From NCBI GenBank assembly GCA_965220465.1, contig CBDCPZ010000015.1, positions 62,001 through 126,000 on the forward strand: a DNA stretch of 64,000 nucleotides, in the 5' to 3' direction. This DNA comes from JAHDHW01 sp965220465 (GTDB taxonomy: Bacteria; Bacteroidota; Bacteroidia; Chitinophagales; Saprospiraceae). The notes beneath the pieces were generated by a model. It saw nothing but the letters and a program-made list of their open reading frames with translations, searched no databases and was not told the DNA's origin. Below are positions 29,481 through 38,721 of this stretch, in pieces. The number at the start of each line of letters is the position of its first letter. The stretch's first letter is position 1. The translations under genes and the position numbers were made by a program.

Positions 29481-32400
29481 ATGAATTTAACCAAAACCAT
29501 TTTAGTGGGGGTGGTATGCATCTGCACCACCATCTCACTTTTCAGCGCAAACATTACCATTATTGAAAGTCAGTCGATACATCCACTCCACAAAATGGAT
29601 GAAAACTGGCAAACTATCGCAACCAATCTTGGCTATAACGCCACCATTAATTCGCAAGAATTTCTTGACGACATTAACAACCTAAACAACTCGGATATTT
29701 TAATCATATCGTCCGGACTAATCAACTTACCAGAAAACCGCCAGCAAAACGTTCGACAATTCGTTGAACAAGGAGGTAACTTATACGTCCAGGCAGAATA
29801 CTTGATCAACCTTCCTGGAAATCAAATTTTCAGTAATTTGATCAACAACCTTGGAGGTAGTTTTAGTTGGGATGGTGAATTGGACGGAAGTTTAGCACCG
29901 ATGGATGTCATAGGAGATTTAACAGATAATTTTAATAATGTTACCGCTCTTACTTATTTTTGGTATGGTACTTACGGTTCTGGTGATGCCTCGATCCATT
30001 CTATCCTTAAATATAACAACTTCGATTTTGGCTTTATCTTTTGCCCACCTACTCCTACTTTTGGAAAAATAATAACTACAAGTGACCAAGACTGGGTTCG
30101 CACTTTAAACAGCGAAGAATTAATGGCTAATGTTTTAAATTATCTGGTAGCACATATGCCGCTTTCAGCTCTTCCAATAGTTACAATTGATGTTGAAGAA
30201 GACGGTCCTTGTGACAATATCGCATACACTTTTGATGTAAATATAGAAAATAGCATGGGAGGCTCTGATTTACAATGGATGGTGAACGGCATTAACGTAA
30301 TTGGAGCAACTAATCCCACATTTATCAGTTCAAATTTAATAGATGGAGATGTGGTCGAATGCATACTCACTCTTTCAACTTTTTGCACATCTTATACACA
30401 CACCTCCAACCCAATACTCATTGCTCCGATTGACCCGGTTTCAAATACTTCAATAGAAATTATTGCTAGCGGAGACACTTTTTGTGAAAACGAAATGGTC
30501 ACTTTTAATGCTATTACCTCAGGCCTGGAAAATGCAATAAGCACAGATTATCAGTGGGTTATAAATAATATTCCAGTAATTGGTGCAAATACAGAAAACT
30601 TTTCAACTTCAAATCTCAATGATCAGGATACAGTAAGCTGTATTTTGACTTACGATAATAATTGCTTCACAAATAATACCCTTTCATCTGCTCCGATCAT
30701 TTTAAACATCATTCCCACAGCCGATCCGGAGGCAACTATTGAAGCAAATCAGACGACAATTTGTGAAGGAGAACCAATGACTTTCACTGTTATTGGCAAC
30801 GACTTAGGCAATAATCCTACCTTTCAGTGGCAAATAGATGGCATTAATACCGGAAACAACAGCCCAATTTTTACAACTAGCATTCTTTCTGAGGGACAAA
30901 ACATAACATGTACTATTAACACTAATCAAGATTGTGCAATCACAAACACAATCATCACAAACACAATTACGGCAAATGTGCTATCTGTAGCACCGCCATC
31001 AATTACAATCTCATCAAATGCCATTGAAATTTGCCCCGGTGCAGCCGTTACTTTTAACGCTACAGGGATTAATTTTGGAGCCAACCCAAGTTTTCAATGG
31101 CAAATCAACGGTGTAAATGAAGGGTTAAATCAACCTGAATTTACAACTAATCAAATATTAAATGGCCAGCTCGTTTCTTGTATTTTAACCGCTGACAATG
31201 ATTGTTCACAAGTTTCTGTAGTTGAATCTGCACCAATTTCAATCATTGTTACAGAAGGTGATAATCCAGTAATTAATATTGAAGCAAATACTAATGAAAT
31301 TTGTGAAGGTCAGGAAGTTGTTTTCACTGCATCCGGTATTAATTTTGGAAACAACCCTTCTTTTGAATGGATGATTGACGGAGTCGCTGTTTCAGGAACA
31401 GACTCCTTCTTTTCAACAACAAATTTGAGCAACAACCAAATAGTAACTTGCCAAATTACTAATCCAGATGCTTGTGAATTTAATTCTACTGCCATTTCAA
31501 ACGATGTTTCTATCAAAGTGAATAAAATTGAAATTGAAACATTAGAGATTTTATTTGAAACGTGTGGAAACGCTGATGGAATTATCGAAATCGAAGGGAT
31601 TGGAGGTACCGAGCCATATACTTATGAATGGATGAATGGCGCTAACCAAAATTTGCTCACCGGCCTTTCGTATGGTAAATTCACTGTGACTGTAACAGAT
31701 GCGATTGGTTGCTCATCAATTGGACAAATCGAGATGGGGCAGATTGAAGCTCCTGAAGTAAACAACATAATCATAAATAAAGCAGATTGTGAAGGTGACA
31801 ATGGAACTGCAGAGATAATTATGTTTGACTCAACAATGAACTATACTTTTGAATGGTTAAACAGCAATGAAACTACAGTATCCCTTAGTAATCATGCTGA
31901 AAATTTACAAACAGGAGTTTATTCTGTTATCATTTCCAACGAATATGGGTGCACCACATCAGAGTATGTCATTATCGATCAAATTTCAAGTATCCAGGTG
32001 TCCGTCAACGAAGATGTTCAATTAACTTTAGGAGAATCTATTCAAATTGAAACAATAGTGAACTCAACTGGTAATGTAACCTATAGCTGGTCGCAATCAG
32101 AAGGGGCGAATTGTAGTGGATGTCCAAATCCGGTTTTAAGTCCCTTGGAAACAAGTGTTTACACCGTAACTGTAACAAATGAATTTGGATGCACAGCGAC
32201 TGATGATATCAAAATTTACGTAGAACCGAAAAGAGATGTTTATATCCCAAACGCTTTTACACCAAATAATGATGGAGTGAACGATTACTTCACGGTTTAT
32301 GGAGGAGAAAACGTAAAAAATATAAAATCCATGTCTTTGTTTGACCGCTGGGGGAGCGAAATTTTTAGCAAAGCTGATTTTGCTCCAAACATTGAATCAG

Positions 32401-32531
32401 AAGGCTGGAATGGTGCTCAAAAAGGGAAAAGATTCCAATCAGGAGTTTACGTGTATTTAATTGAAGTAGAATATATTGATGGTGAAACAAAATTACATAA
32501 AGGGGATGTGAGCATTACCCCCAATAAATAA
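29481..32531 (+). CDS. Secreted Ig-like repeat protein with N-terminal ThuA/DUF4350-like domain and T9SS type B sorting domain
   Basis: 1016 residues. Signal peptide MNLTKTILVGVVCICTTISL with cleavage near FSA. Residues about 24-225 look like a class I amidotransferase-type (ThuA/DUF4350-like) fold: an opening strand ITIIESQ, DILIISSGLINLPE, and FVEQGGNLYVQAEY, a pattern often used to test whether a sealed-off time or item remains; no catalytic Cys nucleophile elbow is evident. Then about five Ig-like repeats (ICEGEPMTFTVIGND...FQWQIDG), two SprB-like repeats (GGTEPYTYEWMNG), a WSQ...NCSGCPNP module and the type B sorting domain (VYIPNAFTPNNDGVNDYF, FDRWGSEIFSK). The SprB and terminal modules closely resemble those of the 1922-residue protein. 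Surface-exposed; function beyond adhesion unknown. Confidence 0.88.
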   Translation: MNLTKTILVGVVCICTTISLFSANITIIESQSIHPLHKMDENWQTIATNLGYNATINSQEFLDDINNLNNSDILIISSGLINLPENRQQNVRQFVEQGGNLYVQAEYLINLPGNQIFSNLINNLGGSFSWDGELDGSLAPMDVIGDLTDNFNNVTALTYFWYGTYGSGDASIHSILKYNNFDFGFIFCPPTPTFGKIITTSDQDWVRTLNSEELMANVLNYLVAHMPLSALPIVTIDVEEDGPCDNIAYTFDVNIENSMGGSDLQWMVNGINVIGATNPTFISSNLIDGDVVECILTLSTFCTSYTHTSNPILIAPIDPVSNTSIEIIASGDTFCENEMVTFNAITSGLENAISTDYQWVINNIPVIGANTENFSTSNLNDQDTVSCILTYDNNCFTNNTLSSAPIILNIIPTADPEATIEANQTTICEGEPMTFTVIGNDLGNNPTFQWQIDGINTGNNSPIFTTSILSEGQNITCTINTNQDCAITNTIITNTITANVLSVAPPSITISSNAIEICPGAAVTFNATGINFGANPSFQWQINGVNEGLNQPEFTTNQILNGQLVSCILTADNDCSQVSVVESAPISIIVTEGDNPVINIEANTNEICEGQEVVFTASGINFGNNPSFEWMIDGVAVSGTDSFFSTTNLSNNQIVTCQITNPDACEFNSTAISNDVSIKVNKIEIETLEILFETCGNADGIIEIEGIGGTEPYTYEWMNGANQNLLTGLSYGKFTVTVTDAIGCSSIGQIEMGQIEAPEVNNIIINKADCEGDNGTAEIIMFDSTMNYTFEWLNSNETTVSLSNHAENLQTGVYSVIISNEYGCTTSEYVIIDQISSIQVSVNEDVQLTLGESIQIETIVNSTGNVTYSWSQSEGANCSGCPNPVLSPLETSVYTVTVTNEFGCTATDDIKIYVEPKRDVYIPNAFTPNNDGVNDYFTVYGGENVKNIKSMSLFDRWGSEIFSKADFAPNIESEGWNGAQKGKRFQSGVYVYLIEVEYIDGETKLHKGDVSITPNK

Positions 32532-32599
32532 TTGGCTGAATCAAGTTTTATTTTTCAGTCGATTCAAATTTGAAAACCAATTGTTAATTATAAAGGTAA

Positions 32600-32632
32600 G
32601 CGATCTGCCCGTGCTGAGCAGGTCGCTCCTTA
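32600..32632 (+). terminator. Terminator after the 1016-residue T9SS protein
   Basis: GCGATCTGC (32600-32608) pairs with GCAGGTCGC (32618-32626) with one wobble; TCCTTATTTTT follows. Placed 70 bases after the stop. Confidence 0.7.
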
Positions 32633-32705
32633 TTTTTAAAATTGTCTTGTTAATTTTGATTTAAATGGATAGAAGGCTTCCAGTGGATGTTAACAAAAAA
32701 TAGAA

Positions 32706-32767
32706 AGTCGCGTGACCTTAGGTGGAAACGCGACTCACTACAACAAATTATAATCCCATGAACATAT
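32706..32767 (+). repeat. Hairpin element, copy A, followed by conserved ATAATCCCATGAACATAT
   Basis: AGTCGCGT (32706-32713) pairs with ACGCGACT (32728-32735); a spacer leads into a 26-base segment (32742-32767) that is identical to copy B. The conserved segment ends in an ATG (32758) that opens a 29-codon frame (MNISKFVCRFFNQLLITLVT..., stop at 32845-32847). The stem sequences differ between copies while pairing is kept, which favours a structured RNA. Function unknown. Confidence 0.7.
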
Positions 32768-32890
32768 CCAAATTTGTGTGCCGATTTTTCAACCAGCTGT
32801 TGATCACCTTGGTGACCAAAATCTTTCGATTTGCAACTCATCATTAAAACAAAGTTGAAAATCATTTTGTTCTGAGAAGCTGATAATAGC

Positions 32891-32951
32891 GAGTCGTCGT
32901 GTTGGGAACAGGACGACTCACCATTAACAAATTATAATCCCATGAACATAT
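32891..32951 (+). repeat. Hairpin element, copy B
   Basis: GAGTCGTC (32891-32898) pairs with GACGACTC (32912-32919), then the same 26-base segment as copy A at 32926-32951, 184 bases away. Here the ATG opens only a seven-codon frame. The compensating base changes between the two stems and the invariant downstream stretch are the reasons to treat these as one element in two copies. Confidence 0.7.
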
Positions 32952-33200
32952 TTCTTTTTTAATTTTGTTAACCTCTTTTAGTTAACTTTTCCTTACTTCC
33001 TCGTTTCCCTATCAATCACAATACAATTATAAGGCTATTACCTGCCTAGAACAAAGACAAATTTACTCCGTTGTGTGATTTTTTATTTGAAATTAAATAT
33101 TACTTTACTTTTACAAATAGCTGATTTTCAACTATTTATTAATTTGATATTAAACAAAATCTATTAAAATTGTGAAAAAAATATTTTGAATACAAAAAAT

Positions 33201-33235
33201 AAACTCCAATTTTTTTTGAAAAAAAGCTGGAGTTT
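33201..33235. repeat. Long AT-rich hairpin
   Basis: AAACTCCA (33201-33208) pairs with TGGAGTTT (33228-33235); the interior is a T-run facing an A-run, so the stem could extend almost to the loop. Could act as a second, bidirectional terminator next to the one at 33258. Confidence 0.55.
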
Positions 33236-33257
33236 ATTTGATTTTATTTGCGAAACA

Positions 33258-33284
33258 AAAAAAACACCTCTAAAAATTAGAGGC
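33258..33284 (-). terminator. Terminator of the subtilisin-like protease gene
   Basis: On the minus strand CCTCTAA pairs with TTAGAGG (33268-33284 on the plus strand) and is followed by eight T residues (plus-strand A-run 33258-33265). Sits 66 bases after the stop of the protease. Confidence 0.8.
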
Positions 33285-33349
33285 GCTTTTAACAAAATGA
33301 GAATCATTGCTATGCAACTTATCAAGGTATCTTCATGGTTTTTTCTTCT

Positions 33350-36300
33350 CTATTGTTTTAACAACTTATGAAAAGTTGCCTTTCCCTGACTAACAACCCT
33401 AAGAAAATACATTCCTGCAGGCAAATCATTGCCAATTTGAAATGCAATTTCCTGTGTTCCAGCCTGAACAATAATAGAAAACTGGTTAATAGTCCGTCCG
33501 TTGTTGTTTGAAAGAATCAAGTCAACTGCTGTTTCCACATCACTTTCAACGTGAACAGTAAGTTCATTTGTAAAAGGATTTGGAAATACCTGGTCTTTTT
33601 GTAAATCATGATCCACCATTAGCACCGGAGAAAAGAAAAAGTTACCGTTTGCGTCTATCTGCTTTAATCGATAATACTTTTTTCCTTTTTTCCCGGGCCT
33701 GGTGTCATTAAAAATATATGGTTGTGTTGTTGTGCCAATTCCATTAACTGTTCCGATTACGATAAATTCTTCATCATTTCCTGTTATATAATTGTCTGCT
33801 ACTAAAACTTCAAAAAGTTCATCACTTGGTTCTGTTGTCGTAAACCATGAAAGCATCACATTGTCTCCAACCTGCTCTCCTTTAAAATCTACAATCAATG
33901 ATACTTCGGCAACTTCCTCTTCGTCTAAATCAAATACTAATATATCATCAATTTCATATTCTGAAACGTTGTTCTGGCTAAAACGAATTTGAAAACTAGC
34001 GCTATATTCCTGTCCATTTTCTTTTAACAATTCACTGATATTCAGGCCATTCACAAGTTTCCATTCGGATTCAATATCATTCAAAGTAAAAAGGGTAAGC
34101 CATGTATCAGTATCAGATCCTCTTACACTTACTACATTATCCAGGCTTGCTGCTTCCATAGTACCAATCAAGGGTGTTGATTTATATTTAAAATTTAAAC
34201 CAACATTTTTACCTTCAACTGTATAACTCAGCATGTTCAGCGTAAGAACGGATGAATTTTCTAAATTAGAACCTTGTTCGAAAATTGTTGGGCTTACCAA
34301 AAGTGATCCTTCTGACGAATTTGTTGTCATTTTCCCAAATCCCTGTGTTTCAAAATCCCATCTGTACGAACCGCCCAATCCTATTTTATTTTCTATATAA
34401 ACATGATTTCCTACATTGCTGAAAGTTTCAGAATATGGTAAATTAATAGGTTTATTTTCTATCTGGACTACAGCATGTTGACCTACAATACTATCATTAA
34501 AATTGTGAGTATCATTATCAAGAAAAACCCATGAGTCAATATGATAAATCCCACCTTCAGAAAAATCCGCTGTTTGCAAGAAATTATAGGTAACTGAATC
34601 GCCTGGTTCAATTATTTCGTTATATGATTCCTGAATAGGAGTCCCTCCGTTAACTGTATAATAAAGATCAAAACCGGCAATACTGTTGGTCCCCATATTT
34701 CTGACTATCACAGCAATTTCTTCGTTATCAGTCAAGCCCTTTTGTGTTTTTTCACGACCTATCGTTGAAGTAATTATTGCTTCCGTTATCGGATCGTCTT
34801 CCCATGGACATGTCTCAATATCTTCAGGTATGCCATATTGTGCTGGTAAACGTTCGCTATATTGGTTATTCTCATTCATAGCTCGAACTGAAAACCAATA
34901 CATTTCACCAAATTCCAGATCTTCGGTAACAACATAATTATTTTCCATAGTTGAACCTATGGATGTCATTTCCTCTCCAGTGTTCATAAACACTTCATAT
35001 TCAACTGCATAATCCACCACATCCCAAGTTAGCTCAATCATTCCTCCGCATATTGTTGAAGCAACAAGGTTTTCTGGTGGACTTAAAATGCTAAAAAACA
35101 TATTACTTTCCCCATAAACTGCATCTCCATTTTTAGACACTTTAACAATAGCATTATCTACGCTAACCTGTGGCAAGGTCCAATTAGCACATCGTTTATC
35201 CGATTCGATTGCAGGTGCAATCATAAGCCAGGAATTGCCTCCGTCCAATGAATATTCTACTTTAAAAGAATTAGTGTTATTGGGATCTGCATCCCATTGA
35301 ATATATTCAGTATTTCCAGGAATTAAGCTTTCACCACCAAAAGGGTGAGTAACTACAATTTCATTAGCGATTGTTTCGTAGGCAACAAAATATCGTTGGT
35401 TCCCAAAAGGTACATTTGTTCCATTGATGATGATTGTATATTCCCCTTCCGTTGGTAAATCAATGGTGATTTGTTCAATATTATTTAAAGTATCAATAGC
35501 TCTTGTAGCAACATCGGCAACATGGGCTGGATCAATATTCAAAACCCAAGGCAATATCGTTGAACCATTCGGTGTAATTAACTCAATATCAAGGTCATTC
35601 ACCAAAGTTTTTTCTGGATAAACTGCAGCTTCTTTATCATTCCAATACAACATTAATTTGAGTTGTTTTGAACCAGAAGGGACTGTAATATTATGTATAT
35701 GGTTTTCTCCCTGATCAATATTATCAATAAAATAATTGGAATCCACCAGTGTTTTTATTGCTCGCCTGGCATTGATCATACCAAAACCATAAATGAAATC
35801 AGGGCCTGGGTTTCCTAAATCATCTGCCGTATTGCAAGCAATAGTTTTTAAAAGACTTCCTTCCGGGTTTTGACCGCCATTCAATATTCTATATTTTTCA
35901 ACCAATAGTGCCAAAACACCTGTTACCGAAGGAGATGCCATGCTGGTACCATTTTTAACTTTATAGTCATAATCACGGCCAGTTGAGGTTACATCTTTTC
36001 CAATTCCACATATTTCTGGCTTAATACGACCATCCATTACTGGTCCTCTACTACTGCTTGTTGCAATTATTCTGTCTTCTCCTAAATTACCTACAGTTAA
36101 TACATTTTTTGCACTTTGATAATATCTTAGCACAGTCTTGTATCCTTGAGGATATGGATCACAAGTATTACCACCACTATTTCCAGCTGCATAAACATGT
36201 AATAATTCAGGAAATGCTCTCATCTGCCAATCCAAAGTCTGAGCAGAGTAATTATAAGAACCATTGGTGGTGCAATTAAAACTGGTACCATAAGAATTAT

Positions 36301-37255
36301 TGGTCAGTACCATTCCATAGTTGTTTATATATTCCTCAGAGTTATAAGTAATTAAACTAGTTTTTTGAGTAATGATCTGGCATTCAGGAGCCATTCCTCG
36401 GTGTCGAGGATCTAAACTTCCGTCTCCTCCAATAATTCCGGCAACATGATCTCCATGATTGCCAAAAGAACTGTAAGTACCATTTGCTTCATTAAAGATA
36501 CGAGTACCAAAATCTATATGATCGCCAAGCTGGCCACCATCTCCTACACCAACCACGACTCCATTTCCAAGCAAACCATAACCTCCCGGCACAGTACTGT
36601 TTAATACATTGGTACGTTGGGCTAGACGATTTTCATGATTTAATATATCAACCGGTTCTTGGACTACATCCACAAAAGCAACAAGAGGCGACTTTGCTAA
36701 ATCCAAGATTTTGCTTTGTTCGATTCTACCAACGAGGGTTGTATTCCCTCGATGTTTGTTTTCAATAATATTGACATTAAAATTATTGAGAATAGATAGG
36801 ATTTTGGATTGAGGTGTTTTGTCATGAAAAACAATTGCGATATCAACCGTTCCAGCTTCCTGAACTGCCCAATCCGGGTAATCTTTATTTAGAAGTGATT
36901 CACAAAGTTTGTGCTCAATAGGCTGCTTTTGAACTGAGATCACATTTAAACGGTTAAGAGTAGCTTCATCTACCTCGTTCGCAACAATAGCCAGGTATGT
37001 GTTCTTTGATTGATATTCCAGCAATCTTATTTGTTGGTTTTCTAATTGCAACCATTGGCTTTTGTCGGGAAGTTTCTTAAACTTGACTAAAACATAGTAG
37101 TTATTTCCGGATTTGGAATCATCAAAGGTTGCTCTTTTCTGATAAAAATCTTTTAATCCTTGATGATTGGAATTTGGTGTGGTTTGAGCAAAAGTAAGAG
37201 TTACAGATAAGCATATTAATGGCAATGCCATCAATGCTTTGCATAGCTTTCTCAT
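33350..37255 (-). CDS. Secreted subtilisin-family (S8) serine protease with T9SS type A sorting domain
   Basis: 1301 residues. Signal peptide MRKLCKALMALPLICLSVTL, cut near TFAQ. A propeptide-like region leads to an S8 catalytic domain (about 225-510) with the full triad: Asp239 (VVVGVGDGG), His267 (GNHGDHVAG) and Ser438 (NGTSMASPSVTG), plus the oxyanion Asn in YAAGNSGG. After it come a P-domain-like beta region, an Ig-like segment (HPFGGESLIPGNTEYIQW), a fibronectin III-like domain (about 730-820), a beta-sandwich and a final type A sorting domain (VFPNPFTNELTVHVES ... GMYFLRVVSQGKATFHKLLK). It should be exported by T9SS, cleaved at the sorting domain and act as an extracellular protease. 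Transcribed alone, with its own terminator. Confidence 0.94.
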   Translation of the reverse strand: MRKLCKALMALPLICLSVTLTFAQTTPNSNHQGLKDFYQKRATFDDSKSGNNYYVLVKFKKLPDKSQWLQLENQQIRLLEYQSKNTYLAIVANEVDEATLNRLNVISVQKQPIEHKLCESLLNKDYPDWAVQEAGTVDIAIVFHDKTPQSKILSILNNFNVNIIENKHRGNTTLVGRIEQSKILDLAKSPLVAFVDVVQEPVDILNHENRLAQRTNVLNSTVPGGYGLLGNGVVVGVGDGGQLGDHIDFGTRIFNEANGTYSSFGNHGDHVAGIIGGDGSLDPRHRGMAPECQIITQKTSLITYNSEEYINNYGMVLTNNSYGTSFNCTTNGSYNYSAQTLDWQMRAFPELLHVYAAGNSGGNTCDPYPQGYKTVLRYYQSAKNVLTVGNLGEDRIIATSSSRGPVMDGRIKPEICGIGKDVTSTGRDYDYKVKNGTSMASPSVTGVLALLVEKYRILNGGQNPEGSLLKTIACNTADDLGNPGPDFIYGFGMINARRAIKTLVDSNYFIDNIDQGENHIHNITVPSGSKQLKLMLYWNDKEAAVYPEKTLVNDLDIELITPNGSTILPWVLNIDPAHVADVATRAIDTLNNIEQITIDLPTEGEYTIIINGTNVPFGNQRYFVAYETIANEIVVTHPFGGESLIPGNTEYIQWDADPNNTNSFKVEYSLDGGNSWLMIAPAIESDKRCANWTLPQVSVDNAIVKVSKNGDAVYGESNMFFSILSPPENLVASTICGGMIELTWDVVDYAVEYEVFMNTGEEMTSIGSTMENNYVVTEDLEFGEMYWFSVRAMNENNQYSERLPAQYGIPEDIETCPWEDDPITEAIITSTIGREKTQKGLTDNEEIAVIVRNMGTNSIAGFDLYYTVNGGTPIQESYNEIIEPGDSVTYNFLQTADFSEGGIYHIDSWVFLDNDTHNFNDSIVGQHAVVQIENKPINLPYSETFSNVGNHVYIENKIGLGGSYRWDFETQGFGKMTTNSSEGSLLVSPTIFEQGSNLENSSVLTLNMLSYTVEGKNVGLNFKYKSTPLIGTMEAASLDNVVSVRGSDTDTWLTLFTLNDIESEWKLVNGLNISELLKENGQEYSASFQIRFSQNNVSEYEIDDILVFDLDEEEVAEVSLIVDFKGEQVGDNVMLSWFTTTEPSDELFEVLVADNYITGNDEEFIVIGTVNGIGTTTQPYIFNDTRPGKKGKKYYRLKQIDANGNFFFSPVLMVDHDLQKDQVFPNPFTNELTVHVESDVETAVDLILSNNNGRTINQFSIIVQAGTQEIAFQIGNDLPAGMYFLRVVSQGKATFHKLLKQ

Positions 37256-37578
37256 AGTAAATTAAAATTAAGGGCCTTGAATAAATTGTTTCAATTGAGG
37301 GGGATCGTAATTGAGGGGTCTTAAAACCGGGGATAAAAATTATGAGGGAGAATAATCAAGTTTAAGAAGAGGGAATGTTAATAAAAACTTAATTATTATG
37401 ATTTCCATTTTACCATTAGACAAACGCCATGCCGAAATAAGATGGCCGAAAACAGAATAATTACATTATATTTTTTTGTAAATTATAGCTTTTTGAAAAT
37501 GAATCCGTACCAAAATAAAAGAAGAATGATTTCTTATAACATCATTCTTCTTTTATTTTAAAACATCGTATTTTTAAT
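37256..37578. other. 323-base spacer between peroxidase and protease genes
   Basis: Contains the terminator of the peroxidase operon at its right end (37512-37559) and must hold the promoter of the protease near its left end; I saw no clean TAnnTTTG on the minus strand. No ORF. Confidence 0.5.
37512..37559 (-). terminator. Perfect 19-base hairpin ending the peroxidase operon
   Basis: AAAATAAAAGAAGAATGAT (37512-37530) pairs with its exact complement at 37541-37559 around a 10-base loop, 20 bases after the stop of the second peroxidase. A/T-rich ends supply a T-run in either direction. Confidence 0.75.
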
Positions 37579-38700
37579 CTAATTAAATGGATCAGAAAAT
37601 GCCGGATTATTTAAAAAAGTAGTGTCATTTAATGTATTTAAAAAAATGATAATTTTTTCTTTTTCATCTTCAGACAAAGGAAATTCTGTTTGATTAGAAC
37701 TGCTATTGGCAGCAGTAAATCCTCCTGTCTTGTAGTGATCCAAAACTTCTCCGAGGGTATTAAACCGGCCGTCATGCATATAAGGAAAGGACAACATAAT
37801 ATTCCGAAGGCTGGGAATCCTGAATTTTCCATTGTCAAAAATATCTCCTGTAACTTCCCCTCGCCCCAAATCAAGAAAATTGTTTAAATCAGAAATTTCC
37901 GGTCCTACTGAATCAATACCGTTATTTTCATAATTATTATTCGTAAACAAATGATTGCTCGAAGAATGACAATGTGTACATCCGGGATGGTTGCCTATTT
38001 CATTGCTAAATAATTCAAAACCTTCTGCTTCTTCAGGTGTAAAAAAAACGCCTGGCTCGCATCTTTGCCGATCATATTTAGACTGGCCGCTACTTACCAT
38101 TGTTCGTTCAAATTGTGCAATTGCTTTTACTGCCAAACCTTTTGTAATTTCATCGTTATGACTAATCCCAAAAGCTTTACGAAACATCGATGGATAAGTA
38201 TCATGCACTTTAAGGTCTCCAACTACATCGGGCCATTTATGATGCAATTCAACTGGGTCTTCTACAGGTAAAAGTGCTTGATCTTCAAGGGTTGCTGACC
38301 TTCCATCCCAAAACAAGCCATTATAAAAATATCCTACATTCACCAAAGCCATCGAACTCCGTCGTCCGTCAATTCCATCAATCCCGGTACTCACTGCCAA
38401 ATTATCGGTAAATGCTCCGGACGGAAAATGACAGCTTCCGCAAGACATCGTATTGTCTGCTGATAAAATGGGATCCCAAAATAAAAAACGCCCCAATTCC
38501 ACACCGTCAATCGTCAAAGGGTTATCCGCAGGAATTTCCATTTCAGGAAAATCACAAGGAACGATCAGATCAAAATCAACCGGATTATAGGGAATATCGG
38601 TCAGGTCGCCATCTGGAGGAGTAGTTGGAACGGGCTTATCTTTGCAACAAGCTGAAATAAACAATATAAAACCCATCACTATTAAACTAATTCTATTCAT
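37579..38700 (-). CDS. Di-heme cytochrome c peroxidase (MauG/CcpA/MbnH superfamily) lipoprotein, copy 2
   Basis: 373 residues with a lipoprotein signal (LIVMGFILFISACC). Two heme c sites are visible: CGSCH (Cys87, Cys90, His91) and CTHCH (Cys241, Cys244, His245). Conserved family blocks include FLFWDPILSADNTMSCGSCH, the Trp-containing FWDGRSATLEDQALLPVEDP and FPYMHDGRFNTLGEVLDHY. The family either reduces hydrogen peroxide or, as MauG and MbnH, oxidises Trp residues of a partner protein. It is 21 bases downstream of a close paralogue and follows two MbnP-like genes, which favours the protein-modifying role (inference). Expected location: outer face of a membrane in the periplasm. Ordinary peroxidase activity remains possible. 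Confidence 0.9.
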   Translation of the reverse strand: MNRISLIVMGFILFISACCKDKPVPTTPPDGDLTDIPYNPVDFDLIVPCDFPEMEIPADNPLTIDGVELGRFLFWDPILSADNTMSCGSCHFPSGAFTDNLAVSTGIDGIDGRRSSMALVNVGYFYNGLFWDGRSATLEDQALLPVEDPVELHHKWPDVVGDLKVHDTYPSMFRKAFGISHNDEITKGLAVKAIAQFERTMVSSGQSKYDRQRCEPGVFFTPEEAEGFELFSNEIGNHPGCTHCHSSSNHLFTNNNYENNGIDSVGPEISDLNNFLDLGRGEVTGDIFDNGKFRIPSLRNIMLSFPYMHDGRFNTLGEVLDHYKTGGFTAANSSSNQTEFPLSEDEKEKIIIFLNTLNDTTFLNNPAFSDPFN

Positions 38701-38721
38701 ATCTTTTTTATTTCTTCAATT

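Larger units (their letters stand above)
32532..33349. other. 818-base spacer with terminators and a repeated hairpin element
   Basis: Bounded by the stop of the plus-strand T9SS gene and the stop of the minus-strand protease, so no protein promoter is required here. It nevertheless contains two copies of a hairpin-plus-conserved-sequence element (32706-32767 and 32891-32951), a terminator for the left gene (32600-32632), a long stem at 33201-33235 and a terminator for the protease (33258-33284). The element may encode a small RNA or short peptides. Confidence 0.6.

Noticed and set aside
32758..32847. 29-codon frame starting in the conserved segment of the hairpin repeat
   Set aside because: Not listed as a gene because copy B has only seven codons after the same ATG; kept as part of the repeat finding.
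33186..33371. 61-codon plus-strand frame
   Set aside because: Runs through two hairpins, one the protease terminator, and overlaps the protease stop; not credible as a gene.
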